64,000 nucleotides of DNA. Origin: Bifidobacterium pullorum subsp. saeculare (GTDB lineage: Bacteria > Actinomycetota > Actinomycetes > Actinomycetales > Bifidobacteriaceae). Every line of letters starts with the position of its first letter. Within the stretch, counting starts at the first letter, position 1. This document shows positions 7,882-15,552 of this stretch, in pieces. The stretch is taken from NCBI RefSeq assembly GCF_016899725.1, contig NZ_JACLYU010000002.1:1-64000 (forward strand), in the 5' to 3' direction. Under the pieces are notes generated by a model, which was not told where the DNA came from, did no database searches, and was given only the letters and a program-made list of their open reading frames with translations. The translations under genes and the position numbers were made by a program.

Positions 7882-10194
7882 TCAGAGCACCGGCCCGTCG
7901 TCGCGGGAGCGGCCCGCCTGCGGCGCATCGTCGACCTCGCGGACGGCCGCGTCGCGGCGGGCGTCGCGCGCGAACGCCCGCGCGAACGACCTCGCGACGC
8001 GCTCCTGCACGCGCCCGGACAGCGCCTGGCTGAACGGGCGGCCGATCGCGTCCTCGCTCATCGCGTTGATGACGTCCATGCACGTGCGCGCCGCCGAGGC
8101 GAACCGCTCGCCGCCGACGCCCATCTCGACCATGACGCTGAGGGTTCGATACGCGATGTAACCGACGTCGCCCACGACCCGACTCAGGAAGCCCGTGATG
8201 CGCTCCTCGGCGCGGTCCGTGATCCCGCGCAGGGCCTCCTCGCGCTCGGCGCGGGCCTGCTCGCGCGTCGCCTGGGCGTCCCTCTCGGCCCGCTCGCGCA
8301 CGGCCCCGGCCTCCGCGCGCGCCCGCTCGACGTAGGCGTCGGCCTCCTTGACGTGCTCGACGGCGCCCTCGAGCCAGCGGGCCTTCTCGTCGGCCTCGGC
8401 GTCGAGCCGGGCCGCCTCGGCGCGCTTGGCCTCGTTCGCCTCGTCGAGGCGCTTGGACTCGGCGCCCTTGGCCTCGAGCTCGGCGTCGATGCGCTCGACC
8501 TCGGAGCGCTTCCGCGCCACGACGCGCTCGAGGGCGGCCTCGTGTGCCTCGACGGTCTTCTCGCGGCGCTCGACGTCCGTCCTAGCCGCCTCCACGGCGG
8601 CCTCGCGCTCGTCGATGCCAGGGTGCGGCACGGTCGGGTCCAGGCCGAAGAGCTGGGCGTCGGCGATCCGGAGGCTCGCCTCGTCCCAGTGCCGCTCTTC
8701 CCAGTACTGCCTGTCTGCGTCGGTGAGCTCGTCCAAGCTCTCCACGTCCTCGTACCCGGGCTGCTGGCGCACGTACTCGAGCGGCAGGGTGACGAGCCAC
8801 GCGCCCTCCTTGCCGACGAAAGCCTCCCTGTAGCCGCGCTCGCGCGCGAACTCGTCGGCGAGGTCGTCCACGCGCTCGTTGGCCGCGTCCACGTCCGGTC
8901 TGCCGTCCTCGCCCAAGAGGTCGCCGGGGATGTCGCCGGCCGCGTCGTCGTCGGTGAGGCGCCACAGCGCGCGCAGCTCGGGCGGCATCGCCGACGGCGG
9001 CACGAGCTCCACGCCGGCGGGAGGCTCGTAGCCGTGCAGGGCCACCTCGGCGCGGGCGCGCATGCGGTCGGCCTCGTCCTCGCGCGCAGCAAGGCGCCGA
9101 TGCTCGTGCGAGATCTCGACGCGGGCGTCGCGCGCCTCGCGCTCGAGCTCGTCGGCGCGCCGGTCGAGGGCGCGCGCCTCCTCCTCGTTCCACGCCGCGT
9201 TCTCAGAAATGACCCGCCGCATGTCGGCGTTCCTCTCCGCGTCGGCGGTGTTGCGCTTCTCATCGGCCGCGTTCTTCGCCGCCTTCTCTTCCTGCTCTCG
9301 CTGCCAGCGCTGAGTTTTCGCGTACTTGTTCGCCGACTGCCCGGCCGGCTTGAAGACCTTGCCGGTCTCCTCCTCGATCTGCTTCTTCTCTCCGTAGCTG
9401 AGGTGAGGCCTGACCGACCAGCCCGTGGCCTCGAGGTCGTTCTCGTCGGTTTTCTCGCGCCAGCCGCGCTTGGCCATCTCGGCCGGGAAGATGTTATGCA
9501 AAAGCTTCAGGCGCCCACCGTTGAGGAGCTTGCCCGTGCGGTAGAGGCAGCCGTCGCCCTCGCCCTTGTAGCGCGCCTTGAACTGCGCGGCGCCCTCCTC
9601 GCCGAACGCCTCGACCAGGAACTCGTCGTCGGGGAGCCTGTCGGGCATGCGCCCGGCGCCGTGGCCGTGCAGGCCCTCGTCGCCGAGCTCGTCCGCGCGC
9701 GTGAGCCCGCGTTCGGCCATAGCGCCCTCGTCGACGTGGATCGCCCACGCGTCAAGCCTCGCGCCGAGCCACAGCTCGTAGACCTCGCGCGCGTCGCGCA
9801 TGAACTTCTCGCGCAGCGCCGCGTCCCACTGGGCGACGGCCTCCTCGTCGGGCGTGATGACGCACCCGACGCCGACCGCCGTGTTCGACGGGAGCTTGCG
9901 CGGCTTCGTCTTGCCGTGGCGGTCCGGCTTCGAGCGGTGCGTCTTTCCGTACTCGAGCGCGTAGTCCTCGAGGCGCAGCACGAACCAGTCGGCGACCGCG
10001 TCGCCGGACGTGCCGCAGCCCTCGGGAAAATCGTAGACGTTGCGCGACGAGCGCGCGGGGTCGATGTGCGCCGTGGCGCTCTCGCGCTCGTCGCCGAACT
10101 CGCGGGCCGCCCGCTGCACCGACGTCGTCGTCTTCGTCGACGGCTTGTCGTTGGTGAGCGTCATCACGCTCACGCCGACGCCAACCTGCGGCAT
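7882..10194 (-). CDS. Mob/Pre-like relaxase with long coiled-coil C-terminus
   Basis: This 770-residue protein probably nicks DNA to start transfer. Its N-terminal ~280 residues resemble the MobV (Mob/Pre) relaxase family: an HIDPARSSRNV segment like the family NID/HID motif, and a histidine-rich motif-III-like region (IHVDE, then LHGHG) spread over an unusually long insertion. The rest is a very long Glu/Ala/Arg-rich coiled coil, about residues 330-700, with a C-terminal domain ending near the SQALSGRVQERVARSF segment. The ATG at 10194 was chosen for its AAGGAGG 8 bases upstream; a longer in-frame reading to 10476 crosses a hairpin-rich noncoding region. The family assignment is by motif only. 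Confidence 0.65.
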   Translation of the reverse strand: MPQVGVGVSVMTLTNDKPSTKTTTSVQRAAREFGDERESATAHIDPARSSRNVYDFPEGCGTSGDAVADWFVLRLEDYALEYGKTHRSKPDRHGKTKPRKLPSNTAVGVGCVITPDEEAVAQWDAALREKFMRDAREVYELWLGARLDAWAIHVDEGAMAERGLTRADELGDEGLHGHGAGRMPDRLPDDEFLVEAFGEEGAAQFKARYKGEGDGCLYRTGKLLNGGRLKLLHNIFPAEMAKRGWREKTDENDLEATGWSVRPHLSYGEKKQIEEETGKVFKPAGQSANKYAKTQRWQREQEEKAAKNAADEKRNTADAERNADMRRVISENAAWNEEEARALDRRADELEREARDARVEISHEHRRLAAREDEADRMRARAEVALHGYEPPAGVELVPPSAMPPELRALWRLTDDDAAGDIPGDLLGEDGRPDVDAANERVDDLADEFARERGYREAFVGKEGAWLVTLPLEYVRQQPGYEDVESLDELTDADRQYWEERHWDEASLRIADAQLFGLDPTVPHPGIDEREAAVEAARTDVERREKTVEAHEAALERVVARKRSEVERIDAELEAKGAESKRLDEANEAKRAEAARLDAEADEKARWLEGAVEHVKEADAYVERARAEAGAVRERAERDAQATREQARAEREEALRGITDRAEERITGFLSRVVGDVGYIAYRTLSVMVEMGVGGERFASAARTCMDVINAMSEDAIGRPFSQALSGRVQERVARSFARAFARDARRDAAVREVDDAPQAGRSRDDGPVL

Positions 10195-10638
10195 GGGCCG
10201 CCTCCTTTCCGTCCGTACGCCCGCACCTGCGGGCGACAAACCATGTGCGCCCAAAAGGGCGCGGAACCCATACGCCCCAAGAGGGGCGGGTGCTGCGCGC
10301 CGTGTGCTCGCATGCGCGAGCGGTCGTTCACCGGGCGCGGGAGCGTCCGGCGAACCTCCTAGAGTTTTTAACCGTAGGACGTTTCCGCTCCGTGGCCTCC
10401 GGCCACTCCGCTCCACGTCCGACGGGCCTCGCTCCCGGGGGCTAACGCCCCCGCCGCGAGCGGCGACCCCCGGCACGCCCTGCGGCGTGCCCCTGGGCGC
10501 GTCTGCGGCCGCCGTCGCCTTGTGGCTCCTGCGGCCTCGTCGCGCCCGGCCGGACGCACCGCGCCCTCGCCTCGCCGTGCTCGCGGCCCCGAGGGGCCGC
10601 GTCGACGGCTCGGCTCGCGCGGGCGCCGGCCACGTGCG
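10195..10638. other. Hairpin-rich intergenic region upstream of the relaxase gene
   Basis: No convincing gene lies here. The stretch is a row of strong GC-rich inverted repeats: GCCCGC/GCGGGC at 10219-10234, GCGCCC/GGGCGC at about 10247-10262, GGGGGC/GCCCCC at about 10436-10452, GGCACGCC/GGCGTGCC at 10472-10491 and GCGGCCCC/GGGGCCGC at 10583-10600. Its position directly before the relaxase gene makes an origin of transfer or replication likely, although several of the hairpins could also act as terminators. Confidence 0.55.
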
Positions 10639-10977
10639 TCAGACGCCCGTTGGCGCTGACGCACTCCGCGCATCGGAGCCGCGGGCCCGGAGGCTCGCGT
10701 TCTCCGCGCGCAGGCGCTCGAGCTCGGCGCGCATGTGCTCGCCCTCGACCGCCTTCACGAGCGCGTCGCGCTCGGCGTTCAGACGCTTCAGCCGCGCGCG
10801 GTGTGCGCGCTTGACCTCAGCGATCTTCGCGTCGAGCGCAGCCACGCGCTCGTCGTCCTCGGCACGCCACGCGCCGCCGTCGGCGGCGTCCGTGGCCTCG
10901 GCGTGCGCATCGCCGTGACCGTCGGCGGAAGCCTCCGCGTTCACGGGGACCGCGCTCTCGCGCATCTCGTCGCTCAT
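10639..10977 (-). CDS. Small coiled-coil hypothetical protein (112 aa)
   Basis: The N-terminal 40 residues are acidic and disordered-looking (many Ala, Asp, Glu). The rest is a basic/acidic coiled coil (AALDAKIAEVKRAHRARLKRL through ELERLRAENASLRARG). No family is recognised. The ATG at 10977 has only a weak GAGG upstream. It lies between the relaxase and helicase genes in the same direction, so a role in element replication or mobilization is plausible but not shown. Confidence 0.6.
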   Translation of the reverse strand: MSDEMRESAVPVNAEASADGHGDAHAEATDAADGGAWRAEDDERVAALDAKIAEVKRAHRARLKRLNAERDALVKAVEGEHMRAELERLRAENASLRARGSDARSASAPTGV

Positions 10978-11108
10978 CGTTCACTCACTTCCTCAAGGTC
11001 GTTTCCGTTCGCTTACTCGCTCGCCACCGCGTCGCGCGGGGCCGCGCGACGCAGCGCGGGCCCCGCAGCGGACGTATCGACACGCAGGTCGTGAAACCTG
11101 CGGGGTCG

Positions 11109-11501
11109 TCACTCGACTGCGATGCCCTCTTCCTTGCAGAGGCGCACTGCAAACTTGCGTATGAACCACTCGGACAGGAAGCAGTGGCTCTCAACGGCCA
11201 TGCCGCCAAGACACTCATGGCAGTTGCGCTCTTCTTCGCTACAGGCGGTGCCGTCGCAGTACTGGCCTTCGATGGGCGTAAGCGCCGTGTAGTAATGCCG
11301 GACCCACCCTTCGACATCGCACATGGTCGGTGTCCGCCCATTAGCGAGGGCGCTTCGAATAAACCCACGGACCGACGCGTCATTGTTTTCCAAATGGAAG
11401 AGGTCGTCGGCCCATCCGTTGAACAAACTAAGACATTCGTCACGCTCTTCAAGGGCGTATACCGACTTACGATGATGCGGCTCCTCAAACTCACCACTCA
11501 C
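11109..11501 (-). CDS. Cys/His-containing hypothetical protein (130 aa)
   Basis: I do not recognise this protein. Its C-terminal half contains a cluster of cysteines and histidines (a Cys near TPTMCDVEGW, then QYCDGTACSEEERNCHECLGG and ESHCF), suggesting metal binding. A GTG at 11501 is preferred because AGAGGAG stands 6 bases upstream. An in-frame GTG at 11555, overlapping the stop of the primase gene as GTGA, would extend it by 18 residues. Base composition is less GC-rich than its neighbours. It follows the helicase gene and probably shares its transcript. Confidence 0.6.
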   Translation of the reverse strand: MSGEFEEPHHRKSVYALEERDECLSLFNGWADDLFHLENNDASVRGFIRSALANGRTPTMCDVEGWVRHYYTALTPIEGQYCDGTACSEEERNCHECLGGMAVESHCFLSEWFIRKFAVRLCKEEGIAVE

Positions 11502-11551
11502 GATTAACTCCTCTCGTTCGTAATCTCGTCCAGTCAATGCACGGCTGCCTC

Positions 11552-14500
11552 TCACTCGATCAGCGGCAACCTCTCACCGTCGACCTCGACCGTGCGCGTG
11601 AGCCTCGTCGAGCGCCCGTAGGCGGCCCACTCGTCCTCGCCGATCACCTCGCGACAGACCGTCGTGCCCTCGGGCCCGCCGTCGAGGACGACGTAGCCGC
11701 CCGAGTGCTCCACGGCGCCCTTGGCGTGGGCGCAGAACGCCTCGTAGCCCGGATCGGGCGCGCCCGGGGCCTCCTCGGCCGCGTCACCGCCCTCCACGGC
11801 CGCAGGCGCGGCCGAAACGGGCGCCTCAGCGGGCGCTGACGGCCCGTTCGCGGCCGGGGCCCTGTCCGAGGGCGCGGGGGCCTCGTGCGCGCCGTCAGCG
11901 GGCGCTGAGGCGTGTGCCGTGCCCTGAGCTGCGGTTTCGTCGGGCGTTTTCACGTCCTCGAGGGCGTCCGACGAGGTCGGTGCGCCACAGCCGGGGCCCG
12001 ACGGGTCATCGTCGGGGTCGTCGGGCGAGAGATAGGCCTCGAAATGCGCACGCGTGTCGCGGATGATGACGCGGGAGCGCGTGCGGCCAACAAGAACGCC
12101 CAGCACCTGCATGTAGCTGATCGTGGGCGCGACGCTGTTGCCGCCCACGACCTCGCTGGGACAGCCCTGCTCGAGCCACTCGCAATAGGTCGGCACCAGG
12201 TAGGGCAGGCCGGTCTCGGACAGGGCCACGGCGTAGGTGCCCCGGGCCGTGCCCTCGAAGTCGGCGCCGAAGGAGGCGAAGTCGCCGAAGTCGGGAGCCG
12301 TGGAGCCGAAGCCGTAGCCGAGCAGGCTGCTGACGAAGCGGCCGTAGGCCTTCTTTCCATCGTCGGTGGCTCGCGCCCAGTCGCGCGCGTGCTCCTCGGC
12401 ACGCTCGGCGAGGTGGGCCTGAGCGGGGGTGACGCCGCCCTCTTCGTAGCGCTCGAGCGCCGAGCGGCGGTAGAGCACGCCGCGCACGGAGCGGTAGCGC
12501 AGACCCTTCGAGCCGTTCAGGGCGTCGCCCGCAAGCTCCTGGCCGTTCACCCAGCGCATGAGCCGCTGGTTGGAGTAGATGACCTGACCGTCGCTGTCGT
12601 GGCCGCGTGTGGTGGTGTAGCGCGCGAGCACGCCGTGCAGGCGCTCGGGCTCGAAGAAGCCCCGGCGAAGCGTCGAGGTCTTCCACTGGTCGCGCTCGTC
12701 CAGCTCGGCCTCCCAGCCCAGCTCGTCGGCGATCTGGACGAGCGAAAGCTTGAACTCGCCGTCGAAGGAGGCCGACGCGCCCCGCTGAGAGATCTTCTCG
12801 CGGTAGTACTCCTTGAACGCCTCGTGGAGCGCCGGCATCGGCACGCAGTCCACGCCGGCCTCGTCGAGCTCGGCGGCGAACTGCCGCATGAACAGGCGCA
12901 CGTAGTCGTTAGCATCGACGAACTCGTCGTGGGCCTGCTTGAGGACGCGGTTGCCCTCGATGTCGTAGTGGCCGAACAGGCCGTTGCAGCGGATGGCCGA
13001 CTGCTGGGTGGCCCAGCGCTTCCACTCGGGGTCGTCCGGGAGCTCGCCGGTGACGTGCTCGTTGTGCGTCTTTTCCTGGTAGAAGCTCTTCATAAACGGG
13101 CAGATGACGAGGCGCGACGCCACGGCGCCGGAGCGGTCGTCAGTGCGCGGCCTCTGGTTGCCCGCCTGGATGAACGAGGCGTGGGTCACGAACTTCTTGC
13201 GAGTCGCGTAGAGCGGATCGACCGAGACGGTGCCCTGGTCGACGGCATTTTTGAAACGCCGCGTGCCCGTGCCCTTGATCTTCTCGTCGGGCGCGTTGTC
13301 CTCGCCGATGACGGCTGCCTTGCCCGGGATCGTCGCCACGGCCTTGTCGTTCCCGAAGTCGCCGAGCGAGAGCTCGGCGAAGTCGCCGCCGCAGAGGCTC
13401 TGGCACGTGCGCACGATGAACGACTTGCCCGCGCCCGCCGGGCCGAACAGGTAAGGGCTCGTGCGGTCCGTGAACGACCGGTTCACGAACTGCTCGAGGA
13501 CCTGCCAGACCATGTCCACGCCGTCCTCGCGGTCACGCTCGTCGAACATGTTCGCGAAAAGCTCGCTCGCGCGGATGTGCTGCATGTTGCCCTCGGAGTC
13601 GGGGAAGTCCCACTCCGGCTCGTCCACGACGACCGCATGCCCCGTGCCGTCGTCCTCCATATAAGCGCCGATGGCGGTCTTCTTGTACGCGAGCTCGCGG
13701 ACGTCGCCCGTCGGGTCGGAGAGCTCGAAGGTCCTACGGTTCCAGATCTTCGCGCCGCCGTTCGTGATCGACAGGTACGGGTCGATCTCGCCGGCCTTGA
13801 TCATGGCCTCGACGTTCACGACCTCGACGTGGTTGCGCACGTAGGCCCTGAACTCCTTGAACTGCCTGTCGCCCTTGCCGAAGCACAGCTCGTCGAAGGC
13901 GCGGCGGATGTAGCCGATCACGTTCGGGCCGTCGGCGTACTCGGCCATCTCCCACATGTGGCGGGTCGCGTTGAAGTGCCACAGGTAGCCCTGCGCGGCG
14001 GCGTCCTCGGAGATCTCGTCGGAGCCCTGCGTGGGCGCCGCGACCATGACGAGCTTGCCGTTCTCGGGGTTGGCGTGCCACCCCAGGAGCATGATGGCGC
14101 CCTCGATACCGCTCGGCCCGGAGTAGTCGTACTTCCAGCGGCGACGGGCGCGCTCGCCGTTGCTCCCGACGCTCACGAGCCGCCGGTTGTTGCAGATCTC
14201 GGTCCAGCGCTCGAGCTCGCTCGTGAACGCGGAGGCCACGAGGGCGAGGCTGTTCGGCAGGTCGTCGGGGGACACCACGCCGTCGGGGCCCCCGAACTCG
14301 CCCGGCTCCGCCCCGATGAGCTCGTCGAAGACGCTCACGCCCTGCCTCGCGACGACCGTCGCAATGTGGCTCGCGACGGCGCGCCTGAGCTCGGGCAGGG
14401 AGCGCGCGAACATCATCGCGTGGCGGTCGCGGTCGACCGACACCGCGCGCGGAGGCGTGACGGGGACGTCCTGGTACCCGGCTCCGCCCTCGGGCGCTGC

Positions 14501-14689
14501 CACGCCCTCCTGAGCCGGAATTTCGTTGATATGCTCTTCGGTTATAGCTTGCATGTCACCATGCGGCATGGTAATATCGTTGGTGACATCGTTGGAAGTT
14601 GTGGCCGTCCCGAGGGCGCTGGCAGGCGCGGGGGCGGCCTCTTCCTTTTCAGGCGGCCTTTGCGCGCTCAGAAGCTTCTCGTCAGACAT
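11552..14689 (-). CDS. P4-type primase/SF3 replicative helicase
   Basis: This 1045-residue protein is the presumed replication initiator of the mobile element. The middle (about residues 410-530) has the SF3 helicase signature: Walker A FGPAGAGKS, a Walker B-like AAVIGEDNAP, and the sensor segment FIQAGNQRPRTDD, as in D5/P4-family helicases. The N-terminal part (about 90-330) would hold the primase-like region, but I cannot identify its catalytic residues. The C-terminal 150 residues are Ala/Pro-rich and probably flexible. Start at 14689, with AGGGAGG about 12 bases upstream. The excisionase-like gene lies 17 bases upstream in the same direction, giving an operon. Confidence 0.85.
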   Translation of the reverse strand: MSDEKLLSAQRPPEKEEAAPAPASALGTATTSNDVTNDITMPHGDMQAITEEHINEIPAQEGVAAPEGGAGYQDVPVTPPRAVSVDRDRHAMMFARSLPELRRAVASHIATVVARQGVSVFDELIGAEPGEFGGPDGVVSPDDLPNSLALVASAFTSELERWTEICNNRRLVSVGSNGERARRRWKYDYSGPSGIEGAIMLLGWHANPENGKLVMVAAPTQGSDEISEDAAAQGYLWHFNATRHMWEMAEYADGPNVIGYIRRAFDELCFGKGDRQFKEFRAYVRNHVEVVNVEAMIKAGEIDPYLSITNGGAKIWNRRTFELSDPTGDVRELAYKKTAIGAYMEDDGTGHAVVVDEPEWDFPDSEGNMQHIRASELFANMFDERDREDGVDMVWQVLEQFVNRSFTDRTSPYLFGPAGAGKSFIVRTCQSLCGGDFAELSLGDFGNDKAVATIPGKAAVIGEDNAPDEKIKGTGTRRFKNAVDQGTVSVDPLYATRKKFVTHASFIQAGNQRPRTDDRSGAVASRLVICPFMKSFYQEKTHNEHVTGELPDDPEWKRWATQQSAIRCNGLFGHYDIEGNRVLKQAHDEFVDANDYVRLFMRQFAAELDEAGVDCVPMPALHEAFKEYYREKISQRGASASFDGEFKLSLVQIADELGWEAELDERDQWKTSTLRRGFFEPERLHGVLARYTTTRGHDSDGQVIYSNQRLMRWVNGQELAGDALNGSKGLRYRSVRGVLYRRSALERYEEGGVTPAQAHLAERAEEHARDWARATDDGKKAYGRFVSSLLGYGFGSTAPDFGDFASFGADFEGTARGTYAVALSETGLPYLVPTYCEWLEQGCPSEVVGGNSVAPTISYMQVLGVLVGRTRSRVIIRDTRAHFEAYLSPDDPDDDPSGPGCGAPTSSDALEDVKTPDETAAQGTAHASAPADGAHEAPAPSDRAPAANGPSAPAEAPVSAAPAAVEGGDAAEEAPGAPDPGYEAFCAHAKGAVEHSGGYVVLDGGPEGTTVCREVIGEDEWAAYGRSTRLTRTVEVDGERLPLIE

Positions 14690-14706
14690 CTGAATTACCC
14701 GCCTCC

Positions 14707-15006
14707 CTAGTTCGAAAGCAGCTCGACGAGCTGCCTCTTCTGTTCGGGGGTGAACGCGGGTGCCACCTTCGCCAGGCGCTGTGCGACGGCGTTGTAGGCT
14801 CGGCGAGGCTGGATCACGCGGTTCTCGCGCATGCGGGCCTCGCAGTCCTCGGCGCAGACCCTGAGGCGACCCGCCACTGTGATCGAGCGGATCGAACCTT
14901 CCTGTGCCCAGCGGTGGATGGACGCACGCGACCCGTAGCCGCGCTCGCTCGCCTCGGTCGGCGAGACGTACTCGACGTCTTCGGTCGGTGTGATGGGAAT
15001 GGCCAT
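14707..15006 (-). CDS. Excisionase-like helix-turn-helix protein (99 aa)
   Basis: This protein has a MerR/Xis-type winged HTH: VSPTEASERGYGSRASIHRW, then AQEGSIRSITVAGRLRV and a short helix (CAEDCEARMRENR). Such proteins act as excisionases (recombination directionality factors) or as regulators in integrative elements. A GGAGG lies about 9 bases before the ATG at 15006 and falls inside a long hairpin, so translation may be structure-controlled. It starts the minus-strand run into the helicase gene. A function in activating replication or excision is inferred from context. Confidence 0.75.
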   Translation of the reverse strand: MAIPITPTEDVEYVSPTEASERGYGSRASIHRWAQEGSIRSITVAGRLRVCAEDCEARMRENRVIQPRRAYNAVAQRLAKVAPAFTPEQKRQLVELLSN

Positions 15007-15012
15007 GAAAAA

Positions 15013-15069
15013 CGCCCTCCTCGAGAATCAGGTCCGCGTGAGCGGACTCGCCAGATTCTCGAGAGGGCG
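15013..15069. promoter_or_regulatory. Nested hairpin in the leader of the excisionase-like gene
   Basis: Arms CGCCCTCCTCGAGAATC (15013-15029) and GATTCTCGAGAGGGCG (15054-15069) pair with one bulged base and enclose an inner hairpin GTCCGC-gtga-GCGGAC (15032-15047). In the minus-strand mRNA the ribosome binding site of the excisionase-like gene (GAGGAGG) is part of the outer stem. It could therefore be a translational switch, or an operator if it acts as DNA. Confidence 0.75.
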
Positions 15070-15288
15070 GGCAATTCGACTCGATGCGTGCGACTTCTTA
15101 GAGGCAGCACCCGCGCCCGGGTGCGCTGTGCCCGGTTATCCTGTCCGGGTCCACCGCAATGTGATACGTCCGCGCGTGCGTGGTTGCACGGACGCCTTGT
15201 CGCACGTCTTTATTCTAGATCAGTTTGCGTCGACGAACAAGCGAGTTTTCAACTTTTCGCTGCTATCGCATGTTGTCTCACTGTATCA
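15070..15288. other. Intergenic region, possible element edge
   Basis: No gene is seen. It contains a GCACCCG/CGGGTGC hairpin at 15107-15124, a CGTCCG/CGGACG inverted repeat near 15167-15194, and an AT-richer segment before two direct copies of TGTATCATC (15282-15290 and 15293-15301). The right attachment site of the mobile element may lie here, but no matching copy can be seen at the left. Confidence 0.4.
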
Positions 15289-15552
15289 TCATTGTATCAT
15301 CGCAGGGTATTCCCCTGTAAGACCATTTTGCCTGACGTCATAGACCCACCGGTAGATGGCGGCTCCGCCATCGTCATACCTGACGTCCAACAGACGGAGG
15401 AACCAGCTGGCGTCGCCCTTGGCGTTGCGTTGGAAAACACACCAGGAGCTCCGGGAATACCGTCCTGTGGACCATACCGCTTGCACTGCCTTCATCCTTT
15501 CCGTGTCCGCGCGATGACAACGCCACCGGGAAGCCCGTACCGGGCCTGACAT
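15289..15552 (-). CDS. Small hypothetical protein overlapping the 473-aa gene (87 aa)
   Basis: This small basic protein of unknown function is rich in Arg, Trp and Tyr (WSTGRYSRSSWCVFQRNAKG, then SWFLRLLDVRYDDGG). Its ATG at 15552 has GGAG about 8 bases upstream, and the gene overlaps the end of the 473-residue gene by 61 bases in another frame. This could be a coupled gene pair. Alternatively the overlap marks an old frameshift that split one longer protein. Confidence 0.5.
   Translation of the reverse strand: MSGPVRASRWRCHRADTERMKAVQAVWSTGRYSRSSWCVFQRNAKGDASWFLRLLDVRYDDGGAAIYRWVYDVRQNGLTGEYPAMIQ

Larger units (their letters stand above)
393..15300. mobile_element. Putative integrative mobilizable element
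   Basis: This stretch combines a relaxase-like gene, a ribbon-helix-helix protein, a P4-type primase/helicase, an excisionase-like HTH protein and a type I restriction-modification cargo, nearly all on the minus strand. Together these are the usual modules of a mobilizable or replicating integrative element. Core bifidobacterial genes begin only at about 17.6 kb. No tyrosine or serine integrase is present between the two limits given and no attachment repeats could be matched, so the boundaries are approximate. An integrase may lie left of the window, or the element may be a remnant. Confidence 0.6.

Noticed and set aside
8353..10362. Plus-strand open frame opposite the relaxase gene
   Set aside because: Antisense shadow of the coiled-coil region; no recognisable protein features.
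10195..10476. N-terminal extension of the relaxase gene upstream to 10476
   Set aside because: The extension crosses a run of hairpins, has no ribosome site, and the AAGGAGG before 10194 marks a much better start.
11912..14710. Plus-strand open frame of about 930 codons opposite the helicase gene
   Set aside because: Antisense shadow; helicase motifs are on the minus strand.
15000..15130. Hairpins near 15.0-15.1 kb considered as a tRNA gene (integration site)
   Set aside because: No cloverleaf with T-loop GTTCRA-type sequence or acceptor stem could be built.
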